A DNA stretch of 28,614 bases from an uncultured Acetatifactor sp. (GCA_910577035.1 CAJTKW010000020.1:1750-30363); one strand, 5' to 3'; shown: positions 15,049-24,052, counted from the stretch's first letter. Translations and numbers: made by a program. The notes: generated by a model not told the origin, from the letters alone.

Positions 15049-16977
15049 TTACCGATGTCTTTCCTTTCCGACCTGCCAAGGTCCGGTCTCCGGATACTGG
15101 ATTTCCACTTTCGAAAACCTTCCCGTCACATCCCCGTTCACATAGATGCCGGCAGTGGCTCCTGTGAATCGTTTGCCCTTCTTTAAACCCTCGCTGCTCA
15201 GATAAGAAGTATTTTCAAATGCTGCCGCCAGCCTCCACTCGCCCTCCTGCCGGTAGTACAGGGTGCGCTTTAAATGCTCCGTGATAATTTTCAGTTCGAT
15301 TTCCCCGCCCTCCGGCTCCAACGGCAGGAAGTCCTCCGTCACATAGCGGTCCTCCACATACTCTGCGGAAAGAATTCCCATCCGGTTATCCCGGCAGGAC
15401 AGCGCCAGCTTCAGATAACTGTTCTCGTCATAGTAGCAGGTCAGTCCCGCATCCCAGTCCCCGTTTCCGCCGCTTTCCTCCACGCGGACATTTCCGGAAA
15501 TCTCAAAGCAAAATTCCGCCTGGGGCTTTACCAGGATCGTGCTGTAGCCCACCCGGTTCAAATCCGTTCCGGTTCCGTGGATCAGCAGGTCTTCGCCCTG
15601 TTCCTCATAGCGGTTTCCTTCCACCCCCCGAACCGTCATCCATCGGCCCCAGAGGCCCGTGAGCCCCTGCTGCCGCTCCGCCGCCTCCCTGCCTGCGATC
15701 CTCGGCTTTCTCTGCAGCTCGGAGGGTCCCCGCAGAGAATTTACCAGCGGCCAGCCGTCCGCCGTCCACGTAATGGGATCCAGGCCGGTCTCCCTCCCCA
15801 GGACGGCATATCCGGAGGTGCCGATGCGGTTGCAGAGATAGACCATATACCACTGTCCGTCCGGCGTTTCCACAGGCATACCGTGACCGCTGCACTGGAT
15901 CAGCCGTTTTTCGTCCCACTGGCGCAGAATCGGATTATAAGGGCAGGATTCATACACTCCCATCAGCTCCCTGGAACGGGCCACAGTAATACGGTGGCCC
16001 ATGCCGGTGCCCCCTTCCGCCATAAACAAATAATAGTATCCGTCCTTATACAGCATGTGGGGGCCCTCGGAGGCCTTCTTGTTCTGTCCATACCAGAGCA
16101 GCTTCGGCTTGGACAGAATCCTTCTGCCGTCCCTGCTGATCTCAAAGATCCTGGCCCCCCGGTTTAAGAGCATATACCTTCTGCCGTCCAGATCCGTGAA
16201 AATAGAAGGGTCTATCCCTTCCTCCTCCAGGAATACCGGCTCGCAATAAGGCCCCTCCGGTTTCTCGGAGGAGGTCACCATCTGCACCCTCTGGGGCAGC
16301 CCGCCCTCGTTCATGCGGCAGGTGGCAGTAATATAAAACCTTCCCTCATAATAGGAAATGTCCGGCGCCCAATAGCCCCTGCCCCCTTCCAGCCCCTTCA
16401 GCCCCGCCCATTCGGGGTTGGTAATGGCATGGCCGATCAGCCGCCAATGGATAAGGTCCCTGGAATGAGATATGGGGATACAGGGAAAAAACATAAAGGA
16501 GGAATTGACCATATAATACTCTTCCCCCACCCGCACGATAGAGGGATCCGGGTGCATCCCCCGGCAGATGGGATTATGGTACAGCTCCTCCGCCCGGGCG
16601 CCCAGCCTTTCCTCAAAGTAAGCCTGTATCTCCCTTTCTCCCAGAGATACTGCCAGGTCAAAGGGCGTCACCCCATGGAGATTGGCCTGGTCCACAGGGG
16701 AGTCCACCCGCTCCGTCAGATATTTTACCAGCTCCAGGCTGCCGGAGCTTACCCCATAATGCAGCACCGTATTGCCCTGGCTGTCAACCAGATTCATGTT
16801 GACGATAGCGTATTCCGTGACATACCCTGCCATCTCCGGGTTTCCCTGGGCCATCACCTCATGCAGCGCCCACACGCCCTGCTTCGTCTGCACATCCAGC
16901 CCCCTGGGGTATTCCTCCAGGAATTCCTTTAAGCCCTCCAGGTCCTGTGCCCTGATTATCTCAAATACATCCTTCAT
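15049..16977 (-). CDS. Ankyrin-repeat / GH43 glycosidase fusion protein
   Basis: A 642-residue continuous frame. Residues 3-126 form three to four ankyrin repeats (for example GNTVLHYGVSSGSLELVKYL at 68-87 and HGVTPFDLAVSLGEREIQAY at 101-120). Residues 134-430 are a GH43 propeller with all three catalytic carboxylates: Asp144 (HPDPSIVRV), Asp256 (EGIDPSIF) and Glu304 (SEGPHMLY), plus the conserved SGHGMPVETPDGQWY segment near 363-377. Residues 440-630 look like a concanavalin-type beta-sandwich. There is no signal peptide, so it should be a cytoplasmic hydrolase. Ankyrin repeats normally mediate protein contacts and are unusual on a glycosidase. The start follows GAGAGG by 7 nt. It lies 24 nt after the regulator and is followed closely by a second GH43 gene. 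Confidence 0.9.
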   Translation of the reverse strand: MKDVFEIIRAQDLEGLKEFLEEYPRGLDVQTKQGVWALHEVMAQGNPEMAGYVTEYAIVNMNLVDSQGNTVLHYGVSSGSLELVKYLTERVDSPVDQANLHGVTPFDLAVSLGEREIQAYFEERLGARAEELYHNPICRGMHPDPSIVRVGEEYYMVNSSFMFFPCIPISHSRDLIHWRLIGHAITNPEWAGLKGLEGGRGYWAPDISYYEGRFYITATCRMNEGGLPQRVQMVTSSEKPEGPYCEPVFLEEEGIDPSIFTDLDGRRYMLLNRGARIFEISRDGRRILSKPKLLWYGQNKKASEGPHMLYKDGYYYLFMAEGGTGMGHRITVARSRELMGVYESCPYNPILRQWDEKRLIQCSGHGMPVETPDGQWYMVYLCNRIGTSGYAVLGRETGLDPITWTADGWPLVNSLRGPSELQRKPRIAGREAAERQQGLTGLWGRWMTVRGVEGNRYEEQGEDLLIHGTGTDLNRVGYSTILVKPQAEFCFEISGNVRVEESGGNGDWDAGLTCYYDENSYLKLALSCRDNRMGILSAEYVEDRYVTEDFLPLEPEGGEIELKIITEHLKRTLYYRQEGEWRLAAAFENTSYLSSEGLKKGKRFTGATAGIYVNGDVTGRFSKVEIQYPETGPWQVGKERHR

Positions 16978-17001
16978 TCGATACCTCTCTGTTCTATCTG
17001 A

Positions 17002-19236
17002 TTACTCAACATTTCTTTCCCGCTGTTCCTTGGGGCTCACCCCCTTTACCCGCTTGAACGCCCTCCGGAAGGTCTGCACACTGTTATAGCCCACCTCCTC
17101 CGCCACCTCATTTATGGTAATGGTCTTATCCTGAAGCAATTCACAGGCCTTCCTGATTCTGAGGGTCTCCAGGAAGTCGCCAAAGTTCCCTCCCGACTGC
17201 TCCTTGAACAATGTGGACAAATAGCTTTCCGATACCCGAAATTCACTTCCCACCCGGGCCAGACCCATATCCGACTCACAAAAATGCGCCTCGATATACG
17301 CCTTGATCTCTTCCACCATCCGGCTCTTCTGCTCCTGCTTCTTCTCTACATTGTCGCTGCATACCTTCCGGTACAGCTGCCGCAGTCTGCAAAAATATTC
17401 CTGGGTGGAAATCTCCGGCTGCATCAGGACTTCATTGATCCACAGCACCCGCTCCTGCAATTCCTCCTTCTGCCCGGCTCCTCCTAAAATATCCATGAAC
17501 TTCTGGTTCAGCTTGATAAACTGCCTTCTGTGCAGTGTCCTGTTGACACAGTTTTCCGTCTCCAGCAGCGCCAGAATATCCTTCGTCTCCTGCCACTGCC
17601 CGCAGCGGATGCTTTCCTCCAGCTTGCTTTCCGCAATGGAAGGAAAATAATACTCATCCCGCTTAATGAGCTCCGCCTGGTAGGAGACCACCGGCTTCTC
17701 TCTGGTACAGTTTTCAAGCGCAATTCTGGCTTCCTCCATAGAGCGCCAGATCAGCAGCAGATTGTTACAGGTTCCCCCGATACCGCTTGTGATCTCAATG
17801 TGGCACTCCTCGAGAACCCAGTCCTTGGTCTGCCGGATCAGGTCAAACACATCCTCTTCCATATTGTCAATGGCAAAGATCGCTATCTCCGAATTATAGT
17901 TCTTCTTATGGAACCACACATTATGGCCGCAGCTTTCCCGCAGATGCTCCTTCATCAATTTCGATAGTACCCGGATTTCATTGATGGTCTGATCGTCCAC
18001 CGCACTGAAATCATTCCCGGAAAAAAGCTGGATAAAGGCCGTCTGGTAAAACTGATTATCAATGTCCACCCCTGCCTTTTCCGCGCTGGTACGCAGCTGT
18101 GACTCCGTGCTGAACTCCGCTTTTAACAGCTCGTCAAAAAAGTTCTTTTGCCGTGTAATCTTGTCTTTTTCCACCTCTTGCAGCACATTCTCATGCCTTT
18201 TTACAATCTCGGCCACGGCAGTTCCCAGATTCGCATACCGCCCCGGCGCTTCCCCCCTGGGTGCAAGCGCATGAAGGGCCTCATCTGCCGGCCGTCCCTT
18301 GCGGATGGCCTGGATCAGCGCCATAGCCGCCCCCACTGCCACCGCCGCCAGCATCAGGAGCAATACGATATTTTTCAATGTCCTCAGCTGGGAAAGGCTC
18401 TCCTTCACCGGCAATACCAGTACATAATACAGATCCACCTTCTCCGCCTTCGCCACAATAATGCTCATGCCGTCCTTTTCCAGGTAACTGTTCTCCAGCT
18501 CCTGAAAGGAAAACTTGGGAAATTCCTCCGCCGAATGGGAAGCCCACAGCTGCTCTCCTGCGGCATCCACGATTTCCACCATATAGGTCTCCCTGCTGTT
18601 TAAATCATTGATAAATTCCATCTTCCGGGCAACCTCATCCCCGTCAATCCGCAGGACGATTACTCCCTGCCTTTCCCCAAACATCTGCCGCGAAAAGGGA
18701 AATACATATTCAAAGCCGTCCCCGTTCCGCCGAAAGCAGGAAGACAGGGCATCCATCCGGTCCATTTCCTGACGCCAGCCGTCATAGTCAATTTCCCAGT
18801 TCTTCAGATAAGTGCGGAAAATATCCGGCCTGTAGTAGCTTTTCTCATAAAGCACCAGATCCGTATTTTTTAAGTAAATGTATGCTTTATTGGAATCCAG
18901 CAGATCAATGTCACGGTAATTTAAATACAACGTGAAATTGTCCAGGGCATCCAGTGCAGGCAGGATATAATTGCTGTCCCCCTTTTTCTTGGACGCCATT
19001 TCCAGAATCGTGCTGTCGCTGGCGATCTGCAGCGCCACACTCTCTATGTCTACCAGCTCATTCTCAATGGTATCCGCGCTTCTCTGCAGCATATTGATAT
19101 GGGTCACCTTCAGATTCTCCTCCACAATGTGGAAGGCAATCTGGAAGCCTGCCGTCGCAATCAAAAGAGGAATCAGCAGCACCATGATATAAGACAGCAA
19201 AAATGTGGAGATCGAATTTTTCATCAGCTTTTTCAT
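17002..19236 (-). CDS. Membrane-anchored AraC-family regulator (sugar operon)
   Basis: A 744-residue protein with membrane segments at about 9-34 and 288-311 enclosing an extracytoplasmic sensor of roughly 250 residues, then a cytoplasmic linker and a C-terminal AraC/XylS double helix-turn-helix at about 645-742 (FRVSESYLSTLFKEQSGGNF and VGYNSVQTFRRAFKRVKGVSP). There is no receiver or kinase domain, so signal sensing and DNA binding are in one chain, as in the YesM-like/AraC one-component regulators that often accompany LplABC-type transporters. It likely senses an extracellular oligosaccharide or its loaded binding protein and controls this operon; that is inferred from position. It starts with AAAGGA 7-8 nt before ATG, 124 nt after the solute-binding gene, and precedes the two GH43 genes by 24 nt. 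Confidence 0.9.
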   Translation of the reverse strand: MKKLMKNSISTFLLSYIMVLLIPLLIATAGFQIAFHIVEENLKVTHINMLQRSADTIENELVDIESVALQIASDSTILEMASKKKGDSNYILPALDALDNFTLYLNYRDIDLLDSNKAYIYLKNTDLVLYEKSYYRPDIFRTYLKNWEIDYDGWRQEMDRMDALSSCFRRNGDGFEYVFPFSRQMFGERQGVIVLRIDGDEVARKMEFINDLNSRETYMVEIVDAAGEQLWASHSAEEFPKFSFQELENSYLEKDGMSIIVAKAEKVDLYYVLVLPVKESLSQLRTLKNIVLLLMLAAVAVGAAMALIQAIRKGRPADEALHALAPRGEAPGRYANLGTAVAEIVKRHENVLQEVEKDKITRQKNFFDELLKAEFSTESQLRTSAEKAGVDIDNQFYQTAFIQLFSGNDFSAVDDQTINEIRVLSKLMKEHLRESCGHNVWFHKKNYNSEIAIFAIDNMEEDVFDLIRQTKDWVLEECHIEITSGIGGTCNNLLLIWRSMEEARIALENCTREKPVVSYQAELIKRDEYYFPSIAESKLEESIRCGQWQETKDILALLETENCVNRTLHRRQFIKLNQKFMDILGGAGQKEELQERVLWINEVLMQPEISTQEYFCRLRQLYRKVCSDNVEKKQEQKSRMVEEIKAYIEAHFCESDMGLARVGSEFRVSESYLSTLFKEQSGGNFGDFLETLRIRKACELLQDKTITINEVAEEVGYNSVQTFRRAFKRVKGVSPKEQRERNVE

Positions 19237-19296
19237 AATTTATCCTTTGCACTGATTACAGTATATCATATTTGGCGAATTTCCGGATACGGGAAA

Positions 19297-19322
19297 TTCC
19301 CTGTGGTCAAAACCGCAGGGAA
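19297..19322 (-). terminator. Hairpin after the solute-binding protein gene
   Basis: TTCCCTGTGGT, loop CAAA, ACCGCAGGGAA: an 11-bp stem with one wobble position. It lies 39 nt after the stop of the solute-binding protein gene and before the regulator gene. No T tract follows on the minus strand, so it more likely stabilises the 3' end of the transporter part of the mRNA or attenuates read-through, a common way to keep binding-protein mRNA in excess. Confidence 0.5.
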
Positions 19323-19360
19323 CACCCATATTTTATTCTGTTAATCAAAGCCCGGGAAGC

Positions 19361-20896
19361 CTATCTGCCGTTCAGCTCATCCAGCACCTTCTGTACATTC
19401 AGCTCTTCCGCCACTTCCTTATAAGCTGCGACGCCCTGCTCCACCGTCATTTCACCCATGACTACCTTTGCCAGAATATCCGCTTTCTCCAGCTCCAGAT
19501 CGGAGGTGATCTTGTTCAGCGTCTCGGATACGGGAGTGATGGGGGTCTGTACTGCTACAGCATCCGTAATTGCCAGGGAATTCGTAACCGCATCAGCCTT
19601 TTCCGTGATCTTATCGGTCAGCTCGAGAGGTGTGAGCGACAGCCAGGGTGTGATCCACACGCTGGTAGTAACCGTGCTGGAATCGGAAAGGTTGGGCAGA
19701 GGCTTTACCTTGTCGCCGTCCTGCTCCCAGTGCACACCTTCCACACCGCTCTGGAACAGCACCTGGCCTTCTCCGCCGTCGTGCATGTACTCCAGGAAAT
19801 ACCGGAAGATCTGCTGTGCCTTCTCATCGCTCACCTCGGAAGAGATGCACAGTCCGCTCAGGGTGGCAAAGGAGTATACCGCGCCGTCAATGGGCTGAAT
19901 CGCCAGGGCAATTGCCCCCTCGTTATTGGTCTCCAGCCTTTCCTGAAGGGTACCGCCCCACTTACCGGACCAGTAGTTGAATACACCAACTTTCCCTTCA
20001 TACCATGCGTCACGGCAGGTAGAGGTGGTATTGGTGATAATCTCCATATCCAGCAGGCCTTCCTTATAGGCATCCTGCATTCTCTGCATTGCTTCCGCCA
20101 TATTGTCCTGGGCAAAGCCATCCTTCCACTCGCCGTTCTCCCTGTAGAAGCCAAACTGCGCTCCCTGGTAGAACTCCGGCAGATTCTGAGGGCTCTTGAC
20201 GCCGGGTGCGGTCAGTCCGATCTCACACTCGGGGATCTCGGCCTTAAAGCGGCGGATCATTTCCAGGAACTCCTCATAAGTTGTGGGAGGCTGCATTCCC
20301 AGCCTCTCCAGCCAGTCGCCGCGCACATAGGTACATGCCGCAGAGGGAACCTCCTTGGGAATCGCGTAAATCTTGCCGTCGATGGCAATCGCGTCCCATA
20401 TGTCAGGATCCACCTTATCCCACAGGTCAGAAGCCTGCAGCATGGGCGTCAGATCCTTGATCGCACCCTGGGAAGCATACAGCGCCAGGTTAGCACCGTT
20501 TAAGTCAAATACCTCCGGCACCTCATGGGAGGCAAACGCCAGCTTCAGCTTATCATAGTACTCATTGTTGGGTATGAACTGATGGTCCAGATGAATGCCG
20601 GTAAATTTCTCAAATTCGGCAAACCACTGCTCGGCGCCGTTTTCTTCATTCAGACCGTCGTGAGTCCACCAGGAGATGGTATCCGGCTTTGCGATCTCCG
20701 CAGGCGTATTACCCCCCCCATTTGCCTCGCTCTCCGGTGTACTCGCAGAGCTTTCCGGCGCACCGGAAGAGCCCTTGGGCGCTTCCGACGAGACCGAAGG
20801 GGTGTCCCCGGAATTGTTGTCGCAGCCTGTGGCTGCCAGGGCCATTGCAGCTGCCAGGGCAACCGCCGTCAGTTTCTTAGTCACATTTCTTTTCAT
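19361..20896 (-). CDS. Lipoprotein solute-binding protein of an oligosaccharide ABC transporter
   Basis: A 511-residue extracellular solute-binding protein. The N-terminus has a lysine-rich start, an Ala-rich hydrophobic core and a lipobox ending at Cys25 (ALAATGC), so it should be a membrane-anchored lipoprotein. Residues 26-66 are a Ser/Glu/Gly-rich flexible linker. The rest is a type 1 family binding protein (SWWTHDGLNEENGAEQWF; later GKWGGTLQERLE) of the LplA/YtcQ group that works with two permeases and a shared, unlinked ATPase. No ATPase gene is present here, as is usual for this group. The start follows AAGGAGG by about 7 nt, and the gene lies 25 nt after the second permease. Substrate is probably a plant-glycan oligosaccharide, judged from the GH43 genes. 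Confidence 0.93.
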   Translation of the reverse strand: MKRNVTKKLTAVALAAAMALAATGCDNNSGDTPSVSSEAPKGSSGAPESSASTPESEANGGGNTPAEIAKPDTISWWTHDGLNEENGAEQWFAEFEKFTGIHLDHQFIPNNEYYDKLKLAFASHEVPEVFDLNGANLALYASQGAIKDLTPMLQASDLWDKVDPDIWDAIAIDGKIYAIPKEVPSAACTYVRGDWLERLGMQPPTTYEEFLEMIRRFKAEIPECEIGLTAPGVKSPQNLPEFYQGAQFGFYRENGEWKDGFAQDNMAEAMQRMQDAYKEGLLDMEIITNTTSTCRDAWYEGKVGVFNYWSGKWGGTLQERLETNNEGAIALAIQPIDGAVYSFATLSGLCISSEVSDEKAQQIFRYFLEYMHDGGEGQVLFQSGVEGVHWEQDGDKVKPLPNLSDSSTVTTSVWITPWLSLTPLELTDKITEKADAVTNSLAITDAVAVQTPITPVSETLNKITSDLELEKADILAKVVMGEMTVEQGVAAYKEVAEELNVQKVLDELNGR

Positions 20897-20921
20897 AGTA
20901 ATCCTCCTTTAAATTTATATC

Positions 20922-21785
20922 TTAACCCTTGACAGCACCTACCGTTACGCCTTTCGTAAAGTATTTCTGTACAAAGGGATAGATAATGAGAAACGGAAAT
21001 ACCACCACTACCACCACAGCGCTCTTGAGCATGTCGTCCGATGCGGAAATCGCCGTTCCGGCCAACGCATCCTGCAGGATCAGCTCCCTCACCTTTACCT
21101 GGAAATTCATCTTGGAATTGTCCTGCATATAGAGGATAAAAGGCATATACTCGTTCCATGTGCCCACGGCGATGAACAGTCCCACAGACGCCAGCGCCGG
21201 CTTGGAAAGGGGGAGCACGATTCTCCAGAACGTCCTCATGGGGGTGCAGCCGTCCAGCTCCGCCGCTTCATAAAGAGTACTGGGAATGCTCTCAAAAAAG
21301 CTCCTCATCAGCACAATGTTATAGGTACTGACACCTGCCGGCAGGATAATAACCATCAGATTATTCATCAGGCCCAGCTTCTGGATGTTCAGATACGCGG
21401 GGATCATACCGCCGCTGAACAGCATGGTAAACATAATGTAGCCGATCATCAGCCTTCTGCCGGGAATCTCCTTCTGCAGGATAACATATGCCGCCAGCGT
21501 GGTCATCAGCAAACCCACCACCGTCGCACCTATGGTAGTTAATACGGACACCAGGAATGGCAGGTACAACGATTTCTTGGACAATATCGTCTTATAGGCA
21601 TAGAAGCTGACCTGCTTGGGCCAGAGCCTGATCCCCACGGAGGTGGGATCCAGCGAATCCACAATGACCTTCCACAGGGGAATAATCATAATCAGCATCA
21701 GGAGGCATAAGAACAGAACATTACATATTACGAAGGCAGTTCTTCCCCGTTTGCCCTTTTTCAAGGACAATTTTTCTACCATCAT
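20922..21785 (-). CDS. Oligosaccharide ABC permease, LplC/YtcP type
   Basis: A 287-residue inner-membrane permease with six predicted membrane segments (first at about 17-37). The ATPase-contact EAA loop is visible as EAAELDGCTPMRTFWRIVLPLSKPAL near 185-210. It belongs to the carbohydrate uptake CUT1 group and pairs with the preceding permease. Start and stop overlap: its ATG at 21785 and the TGA of the upstream permease share ATGA, indicating translational coupling. A second ATG follows immediately and could also serve. Confidence 0.93.
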   Translation of the reverse strand: MMVEKLSLKKGKRGRTAFVICNVLFLCLLMLIMIIPLWKVIVDSLDPTSVGIRLWPKQVSFYAYKTILSKKSLYLPFLVSVLTTIGATVVGLLMTTLAAYVILQKEIPGRRLMIGYIMFTMLFSGGMIPAYLNIQKLGLMNNLMVIILPAGVSTYNIVLMRSFFESIPSTLYEAAELDGCTPMRTFWRIVLPLSKPALASVGLFIAVGTWNEYMPFILYMQDNSKMNFQVKVRELILQDALAGTAISASDDMLKSAVVVVVVFPFLIIYPFVQKYFTKGVTVGAVKG

Positions 21786-22744
21786 CCTAAGATTCCCTCC
21801 CCCTTGATCTTTTTGTTCATATGGTTCGCTATGGTTATCAGCGCTACGGAAATCACGGATTTAAACAGACCGGATGCCGTTGACACACCGTAATCCGCGC
21901 TGACAATACCCATGCGGTATACATAGGTTCCGATAACATCGGAGGACTTGATTACGCTGTCGTTCTGCAGTACGAATACGGGATCAAACAGGTTCAACAC
22001 CTTGGCCAGGTTCAGGATGAACACCGTCAGAATCGTCACGCTGATAGCAGGAATGGATACATATTTCACTCTCTGCCAGTGACTTGCACCGTCAATCGCC
22101 GCAGCCTCGTACATTTCCTGATCCACACCGGCCAGGGCAGCTATGTAGATGATCGTTCCCCACCCCGTTTCCTTCCAGATATTCAACAGGTAAAATACCA
22201 CTCTCCACCATTTGTCACTGGCCAGAAAATATATAGGCTCATGGCCCAGCGCTGTAATAATGGCATTCACCATGCCGGACTGGGGTGAGAGGAACAGGGT
22301 AAAGATGGATGCTACCACCACCCAGGAAATGAAATGGGGGATATAGACCACCGTCTGGGTGATCTTGCGGAACCAGACACTCCTGATCTCGTCGATTAAC
22401 AGTGCCAGGCCCACACTGGCCACCATGCCCAGAACCAGCTTCACCGTACTGAGCACCAGGGTATTCCGGAACGCCCGCCAGAACCTCACGCTGGAAAACA
22501 AATATTCAAAATTCTCCCAGCCCACCCACTCAGGAGCCTTAAACGGCGTATAGTCATAAAACGCATACTTGATACCGTAAATCGGAAAATAATGAAATAC
22601 CAGCAGGGACAGGAACACCGGCAGGAACATAAGGTAAAACCATCTGTAATGATAGACATCTATCAGTTTCTGCCTGAAATTTTTCTTTGGCGGTACATAT
22701 TTTGCCGGTTTTGTCGGCTTCTCTTTTTTTGACTTCATGTGCAA
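21782..22744 (-). CDS. Oligosaccharide ABC permease, LplB type
   Basis: A 320-residue inner-membrane permease, first gene of the sugar operon. It has a Lys/Pro-rich cytoplasmic N-terminus, a first membrane segment at about 36-54 and an EAA loop EAAAIDGASHWQRVKYVSIP near 218-237. The family is the LplB/YteP group of CUT1 transporters. The start is either TTG at 22744, 5 nt after AAGGAGG, or ATG at 22738, 11 nt after it; both are plausible and differ by two residues. A promoter at 22924-22952 gives it a leader of about 170 nt in which I see no clear riboswitch. Confidence 0.93.
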   Translation of the reverse strand: MHMKSKKEKPTKPAKYVPPKKNFRQKLIDVYHYRWFYLMFLPVFLSLLVFHYFPIYGIKYAFYDYTPFKAPEWVGWENFEYLFSSVRFWRAFRNTLVLSTVKLVLGMVASVGLALLIDEIRSVWFRKITQTVVYIPHFISWVVVASIFTLFLSPQSGMVNAIITALGHEPIYFLASDKWWRVVFYLLNIWKETGWGTIIYIAALAGVDQEMYEAAAIDGASHWQRVKYVSIPAISVTILTVFILNLAKVLNLFDPVFVLQNDSVIKSSDVIGTYVYRMGIVSADYGVSTASGLFKSVISVALITIANHMNKKIKGEGILG

Positions 22745-22923
22745 TCTGACCTCCTTCTGAAGTTTACGATACCATCCGTCAGACCTCCGTCACAAGATAC
22801 AATTCTTCCATCCAAAATATTGATTCCCCCATTTTTCCGGGAGGGAACCTTTTTCCCGCAGAAGGGTACATTTTTTTAAAACCGCGTGTTTTCAGGGAAT
22901 TTTCAGAAGATTTTTACAGACAT

Positions 22924-22952
22924 TTTATAAAGCAGAAAAAAGATCCTGTCAC
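22924..22952 (-). promoter_or_regulatory. Candidate promoter of the sugar transporter operon
   Basis: On the minus strand GTGACA (22952-22947, 5/6), a 17-nt spacer and TATAAA (22929-22924, 5/6). The -35 overlaps by 3 nt the perfect palindrome just upstream. The stretch 22745-22923 is the untranslated leader; apart from the ribosome site I see no protein or known RNA element in it. Confidence 0.55.
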
Positions 22953-22975
22953 AGTGCGCCCCGGGGCGCACTGTG
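22950..22975. promoter_or_regulatory. Perfect 26-bp GC-rich palindrome abutting the -35 box
   Basis: CACAGTGCGCCCC followed directly by its exact reverse complement. It ends at the -35 of the sugar operon promoter and begins just after the U tract of the kdgK terminator. It could be an operator for a dimeric regulator such as the AraC-type protein encoded in the operon, a second terminator hairpin, or both. Sequence alone does not decide. Confidence 0.55.
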
Positions 22976-23006
22976 AAAAACAGGAGAGGGCATGAAACCT
23001 CTCCTG
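22976..23006 (-). terminator. Intrinsic terminator of the kdgK transcript
   Basis: On the minus strand CAGGAGAGG, an 8-nt loop and CCTCTCCTG, then TTTTT (22980-22976). A 9-bp stem followed directly by a T tract is a textbook intrinsic terminator, 23 nt after the kdgK stop codon. Confidence 0.9.
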
Positions 23007-23029
23007 CATTATTTTTGCTTATTCTCATT

Positions 23030-24052
23030 TTACCGGTCCATTTCCGCGATCCGGCCCGTGGATTTATGTTCCCGGATAATCCCCTCGATCTCCGCCAGAT
23101 CCGTACTGATCAGATCGCCGGGAATGGTATTTTTCAATGCACTGACTGCGTTTCCGTACTCCAGTGCCTTACGACAGTCCCCGTCATGAGCCAGCAGGCC
23201 GTACAGAACACCGGATATATAGGCGTCGCCGCTGCCGATCCTGTCCACCACCTCAATGTCCGCATAAGGCGCTTCCTCATAATACCGGTCTTCCCCGGCA
23301 CTGTAGATCACAGAGCCAAAGGTATGGCGCTTGGGACTGTGCACGATGCGCTGGGTGGAGGCAACCAGGGAAACGGGATACTCCTCCGTGAAGCTCTTCA
23401 TAATACTCTTCACATCCCCGTCCTTTAAAAAAGTCAGGCGGGCCGTGTCTTCCGAGCAGAAGAAAATGTCCACATAGGGCAGAATGGACTCGATACATTC
23501 CTTTGCCTCCGCGCCTGTCCAGAGATTGCCGCGAAAGTTGACATCAAAGGAAATCATGGCTCCCTGCTCCTTAAAGCGCCGGATCATTTTGACGGCTGTC
23601 TCCCGCACCTGGGGGCTTAAGGCCAGCGTGATACCGCTGGTGTGAAAGCATCTCGTCGCGCCGAAAAGACGGTCATCATAATCTTCTATGGAAATCTTAT
23701 TGACAGAAGTATTCTTCCTGTCATACACGATGCGGGGCTTTCTGGGATAGGCCCCGTTTTCATAATAATAGACGCCCAGCCTTGCATCCCTGCTGTCGTC
23801 GTACACCAGATAATCGTCGCTGACGCCGCAGAGGCGGACCCGGTTCTTAATATATATACCCAGATCGTTGGCCGGCAGCTTGGAGATAATGCCGCACCGC
23901 AGGCCCAGCATAGCCGCTCCGGTGGCGGAATTCAGCTCCGCGCCGCCAGCCTGTTTGCTGAAGGTGTCCCCCCTCGTCATCCTCTCGTTGTCCGGCGGCG
24001 ACAGCCTCAGCATAATTTCTCCCAGAGAAAGCAGATCAAAGTCTTTTTTCAT
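23030..24052 (-). CDS. kdgK: 2-keto-3-deoxygluconate kinase (PfkB/ribokinase family)
   Basis: A 340-residue PfkB-family sugar kinase. The C-terminal signature VVDRIGSGDAYISGVLYG is present with catalytic Asp276, and the N-terminus has the sugar-binding GGAELNSATGAAMLG segment (36-50). The RIGSGDA version, rather than TTGAGDA, and the SPKRHTFGSVIY stretch fit 2-keto-3-deoxygluconate kinases, which phosphorylate KDG from uronic acid breakdown; fructokinase is the alternative. The open frame extends upstream to 24355, but ATG 24052 is chosen because it follows AAGGGG by 8 nt and begins the family fold, while the upstream part overlaps a small gene in another frame. It is closed by its own terminator, so it is not simply part of the transporter operon. 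Confidence 0.88.
   Translation of the reverse strand: MKKDFDLLSLGEIMLRLSPPDNERMTRGDTFSKQAGGAELNSATGAAMLGLRCGIISKLPANDLGIYIKNRVRLCGVSDDYLVYDDSRDARLGVYYYENGAYPRKPRIVYDRKNTSVNKISIEDYDDRLFGATRCFHTSGITLALSPQVRETAVKMIRRFKEQGAMISFDVNFRGNLWTGAEAKECIESILPYVDIFFCSEDTARLTFLKDGDVKSIMKSFTEEYPVSLVASTQRIVHSPKRHTFGSVIYSAGEDRYYEEAPYADIEVVDRIGSGDAYISGVLYGLLAHDGDCRKALEYGNAVSALKNTIPGDLISTDLAEIEGIIREHKSTGRIAEMDR

Noticed and set aside
22870..22900. Possible catabolite-repression (cre) site in the sugar operon leader
   Set aside because: A weak AAAAC-N5-GTTTT symmetry is present but the sequence does not fit the TGWAANCGNTNWCA consensus closely enough.
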